Source: Ruminococcus gauvreauii
Lineage (GTDB): Bacteria; Bacillota; Clostridia; Lachnospirales; Lachnospiraceae
Assembly (NCBI RefSeq): GCF_025151995.1
Contig: NZ_CP102290.1
Coordinates: forward strand, 124,001 to 188,000
DNA: 64,000 nucleotides
Reading direction: 5' to 3'
The notes beneath the pieces are model-generated. The model made no database searches. It was not told the origin of the DNA and was given only the letters and a program-made list of their open reading frames with translations. Made by a program: the position numbers and the translations under genes. Of this stretch, positions 45,211 through 54,700 are shown piece by piece (the stretch's first letter is position 1; each line of letters begins with the position of its first letter).

Positions 45211-48200
45211 TTATTCGTCTTTTTCAAAAATGAAATGATACAGTGTCTGGTACAGCCTGTCCGGATCGATCGGTTTCGCCAGATGGGCGTTCATTCCGGC
45301 CGCTTTACTTTTTTCCATATCATCGTCGAAAGCGTTGGCGGTCATCGCTATGATCGGGATGTCCGATGCATCTTCATTGCTGAGATGACGGATATTTACC
45401 GAAGCAGCCAGTCCATCCATAAGCGGCATTCGGATATCCATGAGTATGGCGTCATAATAACCCGGACTGGACTTGCTGAACAGTTCCATGGCGCGCAGCC
45501 CATTCTCAGCCTTATCCACCTGAAAGCCTTTCGTCTCCAGTATCATCACGGCTACCTCTGTATTAAGTGCATTATCTTCCGCCAACAGTACCCGTTTTCC
45601 GGTAAAATCATAATCCGCCTTTTCTTCCTCTCTTTGCTCCTTCTCTTCTTTTTCCCCCAGCGCCCTGGTAAAAGCGGAGATCAGGGAAGATTTGAACATC
45701 GGTTTGCTCATCAGAAGATTGACACCGGCAAGCTTTGCCTCGTGTTCGATGCCGCTCCACTCATAAGCAGTCACGATGATGATCGTAACCTCCGGACCGA
45801 CAATGGCCCGGATGCATCTGGCCGTTTCAATGCCGTCCATGTCCGGCATCTTCCAGTCGATCAGAATCATATCGTAATGCCTGCCCTTGCCCCAGAGTTC
45901 TTTCACACGGTTGACAGCCTTTCTTCCGCTGTCCACCCATTCCGCCGTCACTCCCATCTCCTTGAGCGTCACGACGGCGCTCTCACAGACCGCTACATCG
46001 TCATCCACTACTAATGTCTTCAGATATGAGAAATGGAATTCATGCTTCCTCTGGTGATGACGCAGTTTTTCTTCCTCCGAAATCCCCAGCTTTACATCCA
46101 CCGTAAATTCCGTACCGATACCTTTGATAGACCGCACCGTGATCTTTCCATCCATCATATCTACAATGCTTTTTGATATGGAAAGTCCAAGTCCGGTTCC
46201 CCCGAACAAAGCCGTCGTCCCTGTAGACTCCTGTGAAAACGGCTCAAAAATATGCGGAAGATATTCTTCATCCATCCCGATTCCGGTATCATTGATGATA
46301 AAGCGCAGTATGGCACCATTTTTGCTCTTCCTGTGCAGATGTGTGGAGAAGGTAACCTTCCCCGACTCACTTGTAAATTTGATGGCATTGCTCAGAATGT
46401 TGATCAGAACCTGCTGAAGCTTCATGGCATCGCCCATGTAACAGTCGTCCAGCACCGGATCCACAATACACTCGTATTCGACGCCTTTGGCGGACGCCTG
46501 CGTATAACAAATGGAATTCAGCCCGTTTATAAATTCCTCCAGCGGGATCTTCTCATTTTTCAGCAGCATTTTCCCGCTCTCTATCCGGCTCATATCCAGG
46601 ATATCGTTGATGAGAGAGAGGAGGAACCTGGAAGAAATACCGATCTTGGATATGCATTCCGCTACCCGCTCATCATCACCGATCGCCTGTGCTGCGATGG
46701 CGCTCATACCTATGATCGCGTTCATCGGGGTACGAATTTCGTGACTCATTCTTGACAGGAAATCTGTCTTGGCAACATTCGCCTGTTCAGCCGCTACCAA
46801 AGCGGAAGCCAGCTCCTCTTTTTGACGCTGTTCCTGATGAACCACATCCGTCACATCCGTACATACCACGCATACACGCCCGAGGTCCTTGCTGATATAA
46901 AACACCTGATACTTCTTAACCCGGACAGCCTCATGCTTCTCACACATTTCCACCATAAAGCTATAGGACTCCTGTCTCACCAGGTGTTCCCTCATATATC
47001 CAATATCAAGCTTTTCCAGATACTCCATTCTCGCGGCTTCATCCACACAGTAATCCGCCGCCTCCCGCATGAATACGGAGTACAACCCCTGCACGCGTGC
47101 CCTGTGATCCTCCCCCGCCTCGAACTTAATCGTACGGTAACTGCCGCGAAGCATATCAACTTCAATAATGCTGTCATAATCCAGTGCGGTGATCTTGTTC
47201 AGAAGCTGTTCCTGTATCTTGCTCTCCGTCACGTTTTTTGTATAAAAAAACACGATAATATCCCTGGTTTCGGGCTGCAGACAGGACCGGAAACCGGTGC
47301 TTCCCCAGAAGGTTCCTCCATTTTTATTCCTTCTTAGAAATTCAAAATGATAATCTGTCCTGCCCGCCGCATAGTCCGCCAGCACTTTCTTACGGCTGAG
47401 CGTAAGCCTGATGCTCTCTCCATACGCCGCATCGACGGCCGAAGCGGCCAGACTCTCCACGATCTCATCATACGAGTTGCCGGAATCAGCGATTTCCACC
47501 TCCGTGCTGGAGATAAAGCTCTCCACCTGGTTTCTGGTAACGTTCAGGCGCCCCTGAAGATATCCTTCTGTGGCAGACAGTTCTGCAAAATAGGACAGCT
47601 CCTTGTCATACAGCTCTTTGACACGCTCTCTCAGCTGCTTTTCTTCTGTAATGTCCACAAACACACAGTACAGAAACGGTTCATTTGCCTTTTCTGTGAG
47701 AAGCTGCCCTTTCAGGGAAATCCACTTCACGGTACCGCTCTTGCATATCAGCCGTCTCTCGAAATGAAACGTGTTTCCTATCTGCAGCTGGCTTGAGATT
47801 CTTTCTCTGATAAACGTCATATCTTCCGGATGCGTCACACATGCCATGGAATTTCCCAGCGCTGCAAACTCTCCTCTGGTATATCCCAGGAATTCAAACA
47901 GACCTTCGTTTGCATCGATCACCGAGAACTTTTCATCGTACCTGCAGCGGAAAACAGCACCTGGTATGCTATTGTACAGGTACAGGATCTCTTCCTGCGC
48001 CTCCTTCAGATGGGTAATGTCTATGCAGACAGACGTAATGGCAGGTCTGCCGTCCTCCGCCGTCATCTTCCTGCCCAGGTCGCGTACCCAGATATAGGAA
48101 CCGTCTTTCTTTTTCATCCGGTATTCAACCACATACTCGCCTTTTTCTTCCAGCTGTTCCTTCACTTCACGGTCCACCATCTCACGGTCATCCAAATGCA

Positions 48201-48804
48201 TGCAGTTCGTGATCAGTCCTTCGATATCGGTTACGAATTCCTCCTCGCTTTCGTAGCCCAGGTATTTCAGCATCTGCCAGTTGACGAAATAGAAGGGGTA
48301 TCCCTCCTCCACGTAGCCTCCCATCATGCCTCCAGACACGGAATCGTTCAGCATTTCCTGACGCTGCATGGCGATATCCTCCACAACCAGCGTGTGAGGA
48401 TAATGTTCTGAATCCCGCTGGCTGTTTGCCGGTTCCGCAAAATGAAAACTCTTGATCAGCCATCCGCTCTCCTCCTGACGTACCAGAGTAAAAAAGCCCC
48501 GCAAATACCAGGTGTATTTCGTGTTTTTTAATGTCATATTCATGGACAGGTTATGGAAATCCTCCGTGAGCGGCTGCTCATGAATGACGGACCAGTCGCA
48601 GGCAAAGGGCTCTGTCATCTCCTCGATATCCTGACATAGATATGCCTCCATTTCCCTCCTGCCCTGCGCAGCCTCATTTCCTCCGGTTCCCACGAAGTCA
48701 ACGTCATCTGCTATGTAACGGGCCGCGCCCTTCGCATCGCGCTGTTCAAACCATTTATGACAGAATAACTGCAGCGTCTCCTTAGCTGAAATCTTATTAT
48801 TCAT
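45211..48804 (-). CDS. SnoaL-PAS hybrid sensor histidine kinase with two receivers
   Basis: 1197 residues. Same layout as the 29131 kinase: SnoaL-like domain, EHYPHTLV linker, PAS domains, NVTRNQVE region, HisKA with MSHEIRTPMN (His688), HATPase, receivers with Asp983 (LIDWKMP) and Asp1123 (LMDIRMP). The two kinases are very alike from the HisKA to the end, which points to duplication. GAGGGAG lies upstream, inside the GGDEF remnant. Last gene of a unit that begins at 50044. Confidence 0.93.
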   Translation of the reverse strand: MNNKISAKETLQLFCHKWFEQRDAKGAARYIADDVDFVGTGGNEAAQGRREMEAYLCQDIEEMTEPFACDWSVIHEQPLTEDFHNLSMNMTLKNTKYTWYLRGFFTLVRQEESGWLIKSFHFAEPANSQRDSEHYPHTLVVEDIAMQRQEMLNDSVSGGMMGGYVEEGYPFYFVNWQMLKYLGYESEEEFVTDIEGLITNCMHLDDREMVDREVKEQLEEKGEYVVEYRMKKKDGSYIWVRDLGRKMTAEDGRPAITSVCIDITHLKEAQEEILYLYNSIPGAVFRCRYDEKFSVIDANEGLFEFLGYTRGEFAALGNSMACVTHPEDMTFIRERISSQLQIGNTFHFERRLICKSGTVKWISLKGQLLTEKANEPFLYCVFVDITEEKQLRERVKELYDKELSYFAELSATEGYLQGRLNVTRNQVESFISSTEVEIADSGNSYDEIVESLAASAVDAAYGESIRLTLSRKKVLADYAAGRTDYHFEFLRRNKNGGTFWGSTGFRSCLQPETRDIIVFFYTKNVTESKIQEQLLNKITALDYDSIIEVDMLRGSYRTIKFEAGEDHRARVQGLYSVFMREAADYCVDEAARMEYLEKLDIGYMREHLVRQESYSFMVEMCEKHEAVRVKKYQVFYISKDLGRVCVVCTDVTDVVHQEQRQKEELASALVAAEQANVAKTDFLSRMSHEIRTPMNAIIGMSAIAAQAIGDDERVAECISKIGISSRFLLSLINDILDMSRIESGKMLLKNEKIPLEEFINGLNSICYTQASAKGVEYECIVDPVLDDCYMGDAMKLQQVLINILSNAIKFTSESGKVTFSTHLHRKSKNGAILRFIINDTGIGMDEEYLPHIFEPFSQESTGTTALFGGTGLGLSISKSIVDMMDGKITVRSIKGIGTEFTVDVKLGISEEEKLRHHQRKHEFHFSYLKTLVVDDDVAVCESAVVTLKEMGVTAEWVDSGRKAVNRVKELWGKGRHYDMILIDWKMPDMDGIETARCIRAIVGPEVTIIIVTAYEWSGIEHEAKLAGVNLLMSKPMFKSSLISAFTRALGEKEEKEQREEEKADYDFTGKRVLLAEDNALNTEVAVMILETKGFQVDKAENGLRAMELFSKSSPGYYDAILMDIRMPLMDGLAASVNIRHLSNEDASDIPIIAMTANAFDDDMEKSKAAGMNAHLAKPIDPDRLYQTLYHFIFEKDE

Positions 48805-48806
48805 TC

Positions 48807-49073
48807 TTAAACTTCTCCCTCTTTAGTTCGGCTCTGAAGCATCCGCATTCTCCTCCGTACTGTAAATAACAAAGCTGTTTCTCCCTGATAAAGAGCCATG
48901 TCTGCATTCCTGTACAGCATCTCAAAATCACTTCCGGCATCAGGTGTCACGACCACTCCGATACTCGCCGTAATTCTGCAGATGCCTGTATCCGTGTCCA
49001 CGTTGAGGGTTATGCTGCATTCAGAACTAACAATCCAGTCGCACATAACAGTTATTCGCTCCATGCCCAGCAA
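48807..49073 (-). pseudogene. GGDEF-domain C-terminal remnant
   Basis: 88 codons. Only the part after the GGDEF motif is recognisable: ITASIGVVVTPDAGSDFEMLYRNADMALYQ matches the SIG...AD.ALY end of a diguanylate cyclase. The GGDEF motif itself is absent. It begins in the 3' end of the intact GGDEF gene in another frame and ends two bases before the next kinase start. It is most likely debris of a duplicated cyclase. Confidence 0.65.
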
Positions 49074-50044
49074 TAACGGCCCTTACCCCTTTCCTTGGCA
49101 ATGTACATCGCCTTATCGGTTCTCAGATAAAGATCGGTAAAGTCTTCTCCATTCCCACCGCTGAAAGCAATACCTGCCGAACAGCTGACTGGAATGTCCA
49201 GCCTTCCTGACAATACACGGCATCCCTCCGTGAGCGCTAAAAACCGCATGCCTGCCATACTCTTTTCTCTCAGTGTACTGTCCCACACAGCAAACTCGTC
49301 GCCGCCCATTCTCCCGATAATCGCTGAGGTACCGAATATTTTTTTAAGAAGCTGTGAAAATTCCCGGATCACCTTATCTCCTGCCAGATGTCCCATTGAA
49401 TCGTTGACACTTTTAAAATCATCCAGATCTACGGAAAAGAAATACCCGGCCTCTTTTATAAGCTTCTGTCTTACATGGTGTTCCAGATAAACCCTGCTGT
49501 AAAGCCCGGTCATATGATCGAGTTCCACTCTCTGTTCCAGAGCTTTACTTCTCTGGATCGCCTCATTTGCCAGAGATACCAGTGTCTGAGGATAATATTC
49601 ATCCTCTCCCTGTTCCAGATAGGGCATGGAATGATGGAGGCTGCAAATCTGTACGCCGTCTGCGGTATCCCGGCATACCACAGTAAACCGGCTGCCTTCC
49701 ATATCCACAAGAACCGCTTTACCCGGAGCGGATTTTTCCCGTACCCAAATGCTTCCGTACACGACACAGACATCCCCGGTAATCTCCTGCGCTTCATACC
49801 ATTCATCCTGCAGCTCGAACTGAATATTTCGTGCCTCCAGCTGATCCGCCGTTATCCCCCTCAGAAACTCTTCTCTGTTTTTATAAAACTCATGGCGTCC
49901 GGTACCGATCATCAGCAGATTACCGGGAAGTCCGTATAATCCTCTCTCCATCTGGTCCGGCTCATGATTGATAATATACAGGTGCCACAGATCCCTGACC
50001 TTTTCGACAGCCTTTTTGCAAAATTCCGATTGAATCTCAGACAT
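49052..50044 (-). CDS. SnoaL-GGDEF diguanylate cyclase
   Basis: 330 residues. A SnoaL/NTF2-like domain (about 1-145) ends in an EYYPQTLV linker like that of the hybrid kinases, then a short helix and a GGDEF domain (DHMTGLYSR, FFSVDLDDFKSVNDSMGH, canonical GGDEF). No RxxD I-site precedes the motif, so product inhibition may be absent. No membrane segment. Start 50044 is chosen from the AAGGA site eight bases upstream; ATG 50062 lacks one. It shows the same input domain swapped onto a different output. Confidence 0.88.
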   Translation of the reverse strand: MSEIQSEFCKKAVEKVRDLWHLYIINHEPDQMERGLYGLPGNLLMIGTGRHEFYKNREEFLRGITADQLEARNIQFELQDEWYEAQEITGDVCVVYGSIWVREKSAPGKAVLVDMEGSRFTVVCRDTADGVQICSLHHSMPYLEQGEDEYYPQTLVSLANEAIQRSKALEQRVELDHMTGLYSRVYLEHHVRQKLIKEAGYFFSVDLDDFKSVNDSMGHLAGDKVIREFSQLLKKIFGTSAIIGRMGGDEFAVWDSTLREKSMAGMRFLALTEGCRVLSGRLDIPVSCSAGIAFSGGNGEDFTDLYLRTDKAMYIAKERGKGRYCWAWSE

Positions 50045-50092
50045 GCTGATTTTCCTTTTCATGTTTATTTTTCTATTACATTTCTTTAAATC

Positions 50093-50132
50093 ATAGCACA
50101 TGAGCTGATAAAACTCAACGAACTTGTGCTAT
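50093..50132. promoter_or_regulatory. 8-bp inverted repeat upstream of the SnoaL-GGDEF gene
   Basis: ATAGCACA (50093-50100) and TGTGCTAT (50125-50132) pair perfectly, with an inner GAG/CTC pairing. It could be an operator or a hairpin; no promoter for this gene was recognised with confidence. Confidence 0.4.
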
Positions 50133-50167
50133 ACCAGCCCATCGGAGAAATTCCTCAAATATTACTG

Positions 50168-50227
50168 TTGACTTTTCAAACTGTAACTGCTATTATAACA
50201 GTATGGAACTGTAATAAATTTTATTAC
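50168..50227 (+). promoter_or_regulatory. Promoter and palindrome upstream of the RclA-like gene
   Basis: TTGACT (50168-50173) and TATTAT (50191-50196), 17-bp spacing. A near-palindrome ACAGT-ATGGA-ACTGT (50198-50212) overlaps the expected start of transcription, and GTAATAAA-T-TTTATTAC (50211-50227) is a perfect 8-bp dyad just beyond. Repression by a redox regulator is plausible. Confidence 0.7.
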
Positions 50228-50267
50228 ATATGTTATCTAACGGTTACTGAGTGAAAGGAGATTATCT

Positions 50268-51632
50268 ATGAGGAAGTTTGATGCAATCATAATCGGTTTC
50301 GGAAAAGGGGGAAAGACACTGGCAGGCGCATTGGCCGCAGCCGGAAGATCTGTCGCAGTGATTGAACAGTCAGCGCAAATGTACGGAGGAACCTGCATCA
50401 ATGCAGCCTGCATTCCCACCAAATCGCTGGTGCACAGCGCCGCACGGTCCGCAGTACAGGGCGGTTCGTTTGATGAGAAATCAGACCGCTACACACAGGC
50501 AGTCGAGACAAAAGACCGGCTGACCTCCATGCTGAGGGACAAAAATTATCACAAACTGGCCGACAATCCTGATATTACCGTAATCGATGGACACGGTTCG
50601 TTCACTGGTCCGCACTCCATCGCTGTATCGAAGGAAAATCAGACTGAGGAGCTGGAGGCGGAACAGATTTTCATCAACACCGGTGCCCGTCCTTTCGTTC
50701 CTACAATCCCCGGTCTTTCGGACAGTGACTATGTATATCTGAGCGAAGACCTTCTGGACTTAAAGACACTCCCCCGCCGGCTGGCCATCATCGGCGGCGG
50801 CTACATCGGCATGGAATTCGCGTCCATGTTTGCCAACTTTGGCTCACAGGTCACAGTCATTCAGGACGGTGACGTCTTTCTCCCCCGGGAGGATGCAGAA
50901 ATTGCACAGGCAGTTATGGAGAGTCTGGAAAACAGAGGTGTTATGATCATGCGTTCTGCCAAAACAGAGCTGGTCCAGGACACAGACTGCGGTGCCATGA
51001 TAACGATTTCCACTGGTTCCCAGAGACAGTCGCTGCATGCCGACGCGATTCTGGTGGCAACAGGCCGGCGCCCCAACGTGGAAGGCCTGAATCTGAAAGC
51101 CGCCGGTATTGAACTGACTGCTCGCGGCGCTGTCAAAACAGACGATCATCTGCACACCACGGCGCCAAACATCTGGGCAATGGGTGATGTGGCGGGCGGA
51201 CTCCAGTTCACTTATATCTCCCTGGATGATTACCGTATCGTAAAGTCCCAGATTCTCGGCGATGGTTCACGCACGGTTTCGAACCGCGGCGCGGTCCCCT
51301 ACAGCGTGTTTCTGGACCCGCCGTTCTCCCGCGTGGGCATGACAGAGACCGAGGCAAGGGAAAAAGGGTATGACATACAGATAGCAAAATTGCCGGCCTC
51401 TGCAATCCCGAAAGCCCAGGTTCTAGAGAAAGCGGACGGACTGCTGAAAGCTGTGATCGACAGAACGACCGGGCGGATTCTCGGCGCCCACCTTTTCTGC
51501 GAGGAGAGCTATGAGATGATCAACATCATCAAACTGGCAATCGATTCAGACATCCCGTATACAGTTCTGCGCGACAACATTTATACGCATCCCACGATGA
51601 GTGAGGCGCTGAATGATCTGTTCGATATCTGA
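50268..51632 (+). CDS. rclA: RclA-like FAD-dependent disulfide reductase
   Basis: 454 residues. Two Rossmann folds (IIIGFGKGGKTLA near the N-terminus; IIGGGYIGMEFASMF at about 175-190), a redox-active CINAACIPTK pair (C-x4-C), an AMGDVAGG FAD motif and a C-terminal dimer domain with YTHPTMSE. The opening and cysteine motif closely match RclA, the flavoenzyme that protects E. coli against reactive chlorine and uses copper; mercuric reductase and dihydrolipoyl dehydrogenase are more distant alternatives. A single gene with its own promoter and palindrome. AAAGGAG precedes the ATG. Confidence 0.82.
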   Translation: MRKFDAIIIGFGKGGKTLAGALAAAGRSVAVIEQSAQMYGGTCINAACIPTKSLVHSAARSAVQGGSFDEKSDRYTQAVETKDRLTSMLRDKNYHKLADNPDITVIDGHGSFTGPHSIAVSKENQTEELEAEQIFINTGARPFVPTIPGLSDSDYVYLSEDLLDLKTLPRRLAIIGGGYIGMEFASMFANFGSQVTVIQDGDVFLPREDAEIAQAVMESLENRGVMIMRSAKTELVQDTDCGAMITISTGSQRQSLHADAILVATGRRPNVEGLNLKAAGIELTARGAVKTDDHLHTTAPNIWAMGDVAGGLQFTYISLDDYRIVKSQILGDGSRTVSNRGAVPYSVFLDPPFSRVGMTETEAREKGYDIQIAKLPASAIPKAQVLEKADGLLKAVIDRTTGRILGAHLFCEESYEMINIIKLAIDSDIPYTVLRDNIYTHPTMSEALNDLFDI

Positions 51633-51638
51633 CAGAAT

Positions 51639-51697
51639 GTAAAAATCCCGATTTCCTTCTATATGGGCTTCCCCACCCGGGAAATCGGGAATTTTAC
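51639..51697. terminator. Bidirectional terminator between convergent genes
   Basis: GTAAAAATCCCGATTTCC (from 51639) pairs with GGAAATCGGGAATTTTAC (to 51697), with one mismatch. Confidence 0.8.
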
Positions 51698-51726
51698 GCT
51701 TATATTTTATTTGCTGCAGCAGAGGT

Positions 51727-54700
51727 TCACAAAATCATATCCCGTATAGAGCACGTAACCTGGCGGCAGATATTCTTACACTTGCACCTCAGCCCCTGCT
51801 TCAGCACTCTGAAGATTCCCCACATACCGGACTCCACATCCCACTTAAGGCTTCCGGAACGATACAGATAGTCTCCGGGACAGGAAGCGCCTTCTTCCAG
51901 CTCTATATCAAATTTATTTCCAATACTGACTGCTCCCTGTATCGGGATCACCCGTGAAAATGGATCCCGGGGCTGCTCCTTCCATTGATGTCCATGAACC
52001 GCGAACCCGGTATTTCTCGGCTTATCAGCCGGCATCATGGCGCGGAAGATCACACGGTCTCCCTCATATGCCTGATACAAAGGAGTAGCCGGATCCCCAT
52101 GCACCTTACTGCTGAAGACTCTCGAGATATCAGGGTCCTCGTGCAAACGGTTTGCAAAGCGCTCGGATCGGTAGTTGTATCCCTTCTCACCCGTATCCTC
52201 CGCATCCACTGTCTCCTGATCCTCCCTTGCTGTCCTGATCAGATTTCCCTCCCTGTCAAGCAGGCGGATTCCATTCTGTATAAATACAACACATTCCCGA
52301 AAGGTTTCTTCTCCCGGAGGAATGATAACCGCCTGTTCCTCATAAGTTCCGTCCCTCATTGAAAAACCGCGGTACCATTTTGATCCAGGCGGCTCTATGA
52401 TCACTGAACCGAACAGGCCGTGATACCTGTGATTCCGCATATCCCCGAAGGACTGCAGGATACAGGCGCCGTATTCACCGTCTGCATGCCACAGATATTT
52501 TCTGCTCTCACCCGGTCCCACTGTCTGTTCTCTGTTATTGTATCCGACATTAATTCCTGAATCACAGACTGCATCATACCGCAGAAACTGAGGATTCAGT
52601 GAGACTCTCATGGACGGCTGATGCTTCCTGTCCAGCGGTACACGGGGATAATCAAAATACGGAATCTCAGGGCCCAGCATGTTATGGAGTGTGACCTCAA
52701 GCCAGTCACCTGCGTTTGCTCTCAGGATCAAAGGCTTCGGCCGGCACTTTCCGCACAGGACTGCTTCGGCCTGGTCCGCAGGTACAAAGATCATCCCATC
52801 AGGATCATGATCCCCATACCGGTTGTATACCAGGTTTGTCGTTATTGCGGCTATTTCATATCTGCGGATCACCGCATGTTTCCCGGGGCACGGAGGCAGC
52901 GGAAGAATCTGTGCCTTGCCCTTACACAGCGGTTTCAGGCAACTTTGTTCCCGGTCGTAGGCCCTGATGATTCCCCATAAGCCCAGCCATGCATCGTCAA
53001 TTCCCCCAAAATAATACAGGTAATCTCCGCATCCGTACTCTTTTTGGATTCTTAGATTAAAGGCTTCCGATATCCCGATAGAACAGGAGGCTGCCAGCGG
53101 CGAATGCTCATCCCGGATCTCCCTGTGCCAGGACATCCCGGTGATATTCAGAGAATGCTGTTCCTCATGTGCGCCGTCCAAAAGCCGGATGATGATCTCG
53201 TCACCGGGATACGTCTCCAGCAGAGGCGTTGCCGGGTCTCCATAGACATGGGAACTGAAAATATATGCAGGATCATCCCCCGGCCGCAGTCTCTCACGCA
53301 TAGGCTCAGACCGGTAATTTACCCCCATGACACCGGGATCATCGTGAGAACCCGGTACTTCCGGTGGATTTAACGGATCTCCATTCTTGTCAAAAAGCAA
53401 CGCAAAGTCATGGACAAACAGTGCAAATTCCCGGAATGAGGTCCCATCCCTTCTTTTAATCACGGCCTTCGTTCCTGACCTCAATGGTTCTCCCGTTCGT
53501 ATGTCATGAAATGTTGCGCCGGCCTCCTCGATAATAAGCGAACCAAACATCCCGTGCTGCTGATGTGTATTGGCAAACAGGTGGTCATGAAAAAACACTG
53601 CGTTCAGCTCAGCATTGGCAAAAAAACGCTCGATCAATGTCTCATACTGCCTCGCACCCGCAATATTGTTCCATCCATTTGCTGCACCGTCTGAAACGAT
53701 CGTATCAAATTTCACAAGATGGATATGATAGCCGACTATGTCTGTCAGCGTCATTCTCTGGAAGGCACTGGACTCTATATATTCCGGCAGCAGATTAGTA
53801 AACCGTACTTCAATGCAGTCACCGTGATTTGCACGGATAACAAGAGGTTCCGGCTGAATCTTTCGGCATTCTACTTTTTTAATATAAGCATCCAGACCCC
53901 CGTGCTTTTCCAGTTCCTCTTTCAGCACAAAGAACCTCCCCTGCGGATCATGCCATCCATATTCATTGTATGTGATCTTCGCCTGGATTGCAGCAATCTC
54001 AAATACTTTCACGTTTTTAGTTTCTTCATACGGACATCCGCCGGCATGGCAGAGGCATGTTTCCGTGTAAAGAGCTCCCTCCGCAAACTTATCAACAAAA
54101 TTATCCATCTCCAGGGGAGTGGGAACGATCTTATTTTCTCCTTCGCTTGTCAGAATTCCAAGCGGCGGCTGCAGCGGACGCTCTCCAAATTCTCCGTTAA
54201 TAAACCGCGGATATCCCGGATGCTGTGCATCCTTTACCTGCGGAGAAACCCGGTCTCTCAGCGGAAGCAAAGCGGGGACGGCCGTTCCGTCCGGCAGCCT
54301 GCCGTTTCCGTCTTCCAGCCGGTCATAAATTCTCCATAAGGTCCACATTCCCTCATGAAAATGGGGATAGAGGTGGCAGTGAAAAATAGCATCTCCAATC
54401 ATTCCGTTAAGGCTGCCGGCACCGTGCAGAATATCCAGCGTATAGCACTCCTGCGGACTGATCGAGACTGAATCAATGATCGTCGAGCTGGGATTTTCAC
54501 TTTCCAGTCTCCACTGATGATTATGAAGATGAAAAACATGTGTCTCTTTCACACCGCCATGGATCAGTCGGATTTTAGATGGATCCCCCACATATGCTCT
54601 CAGAATCGGGGGCGCCGGATCTCCATATGACCAGGAACTCATGGAAATATCTTCTCCCGAATCAGCATGTTCTTCGGTCAGCGGGAGCCGGTTTCTCATA

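Noticed and set aside
25936..50044. Island as a prophage or integrative element
   Set aside because: No integrase, transposase, att-like repeat or tRNA was found. It may be a gene cluster grown by duplication.
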